Source: Deltaproteobacteria bacterium (GTDB taxonomy: Bacteria; Desulfobacterota; DSM-4660; Desulfatiglandales; HGW-15). From it: 5,403 nucleotides of DNA. The position numbers were made by a program, and so were the translations under genes. Positions 5,297 to 5,403 of this stretch are shown piece by piece. The notes under the pieces were generated by a model that was given only the letters and a program-made list of their open reading frames with translations, did not search any database and was not told the DNA's origin. The stretch is taken from assembly GCA_030671095.1 (NCBI GenBank), contig DAOVAK010000231.1, positions 1 to 5,403 on the forward strand. Reading direction: 5' to 3'. Numbering within the stretch: position 1 is the stretch's first letter; each line of letters starts with the position of its first letter.

Positions 5297-5403
5297 CTAA
5301 TTGAACTGAAGGCAAGCCAAATCAAGGTCTTCTTTTTTTGTTTGGCCAAGGGTGACCAATGAGACTTCATCGTTCTGAAAGGTGTCTAATGCAACGGCAA
5401 CCA
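5297..5403 (-). CDS. C-terminal end of a probable M16 family zinc peptidase (partial)
   Basis: One minus-strand frame is open from the right edge to a TAG at 5297-5299, giving 34 residues. The stretch includes NDEVSLVTLGQ and KKEDLDLACL. The pattern of a short hydrophobic strand ending in LG, then polar residues and a last helix, is typical of the C-terminus of M16 (pitrilysin-like) peptidases, where a conserved strand reads like LTLVVLGP. In many Deltaproteobacteria an M16 peptidase gene lies next to pnp and dut, which supports the guess. The catalytic HxxEH motif would lie outside the window, so activity cannot be judged. The frame is convincing as coding; the family assignment is moderate. 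Confidence 0.5.
   Translation of the reverse strand, partial: VAVALDTFQNDEVSLVTLGQTKKEDLDLACLQFN

Overview
The window looks like a stretch of ordinary chromosome from an anaerobic bacterium, most probably a member of the Desulfobacterota (former Deltaproteobacteria). I infer this from two things. One is a short, single-domain MetE-like methionine synthase of the type common in anaerobes. The other is a run of dut, a YycJ-type metallo-beta-lactamase gene, a small cysteine-rich protein gene and a DUF2889 gene. The assignment rests on remembered family patterns, not on a search. No rRNA, tRNA, CRISPR array, transposase or phage gene was seen.

Left part (1-1920): a terminator-like hairpin near the left edge is followed by a good sigma70-type promoter (120-148) and a leader of about 120 bases with two tandem hairpins. 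Next comes a plus-strand gene for a core-MetE/UROD-superfamily methyltransferase (278-1342). It converges on a minus-strand tRNA 2'-O-methyltransferase gene of the TrmL/YibK SPOUT family (1396-1878 or longer). A perfect 8-bp hairpin sits on the stop codon of the first gene.

Middle part (1921-3008): about 500 bases of AT-richer DNA without a convincing gene hold a 12-bp perfect palindrome. They lead into an orphan plus-strand gene (GTG start at 2427, very strong Shine-Dalgarno) for a 171-residue protein of unknown function with a winged-helix-like C-terminus. Its probable promoter carries a near-palindrome that exactly fills the gap between the -35 and -10 boxes, so it may be repressor-controlled. 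This is the least explained and most accessory-looking part of the window.

Right part (3009-5403): a minus-strand, operon-like run reads from the right edge: the C-terminal end of a probable M16 zinc peptidase, dUTPase (dut), the YycJ/WalJ-like metallo-beta-lactamase nuclease, an 11-cysteine small zinc-finger-like protein, and a DUF2889 protein. The last three are packed with gaps of 17 and 11 bases and are probably co-translated. Dut keeps dUTP out of DNA and YycJ-type proteins are linked to DNA processing, so a nucleotide-pool or DNA-maintenance theme is possible. No role can be read directly for the zinc-finger and DUF2889 proteins.

I did not find a clear new multi-gene system. The best leads are the orphan gene with its nested operator-like site and the tightly linked MBL, cysteine-rich and DUF2889 trio.
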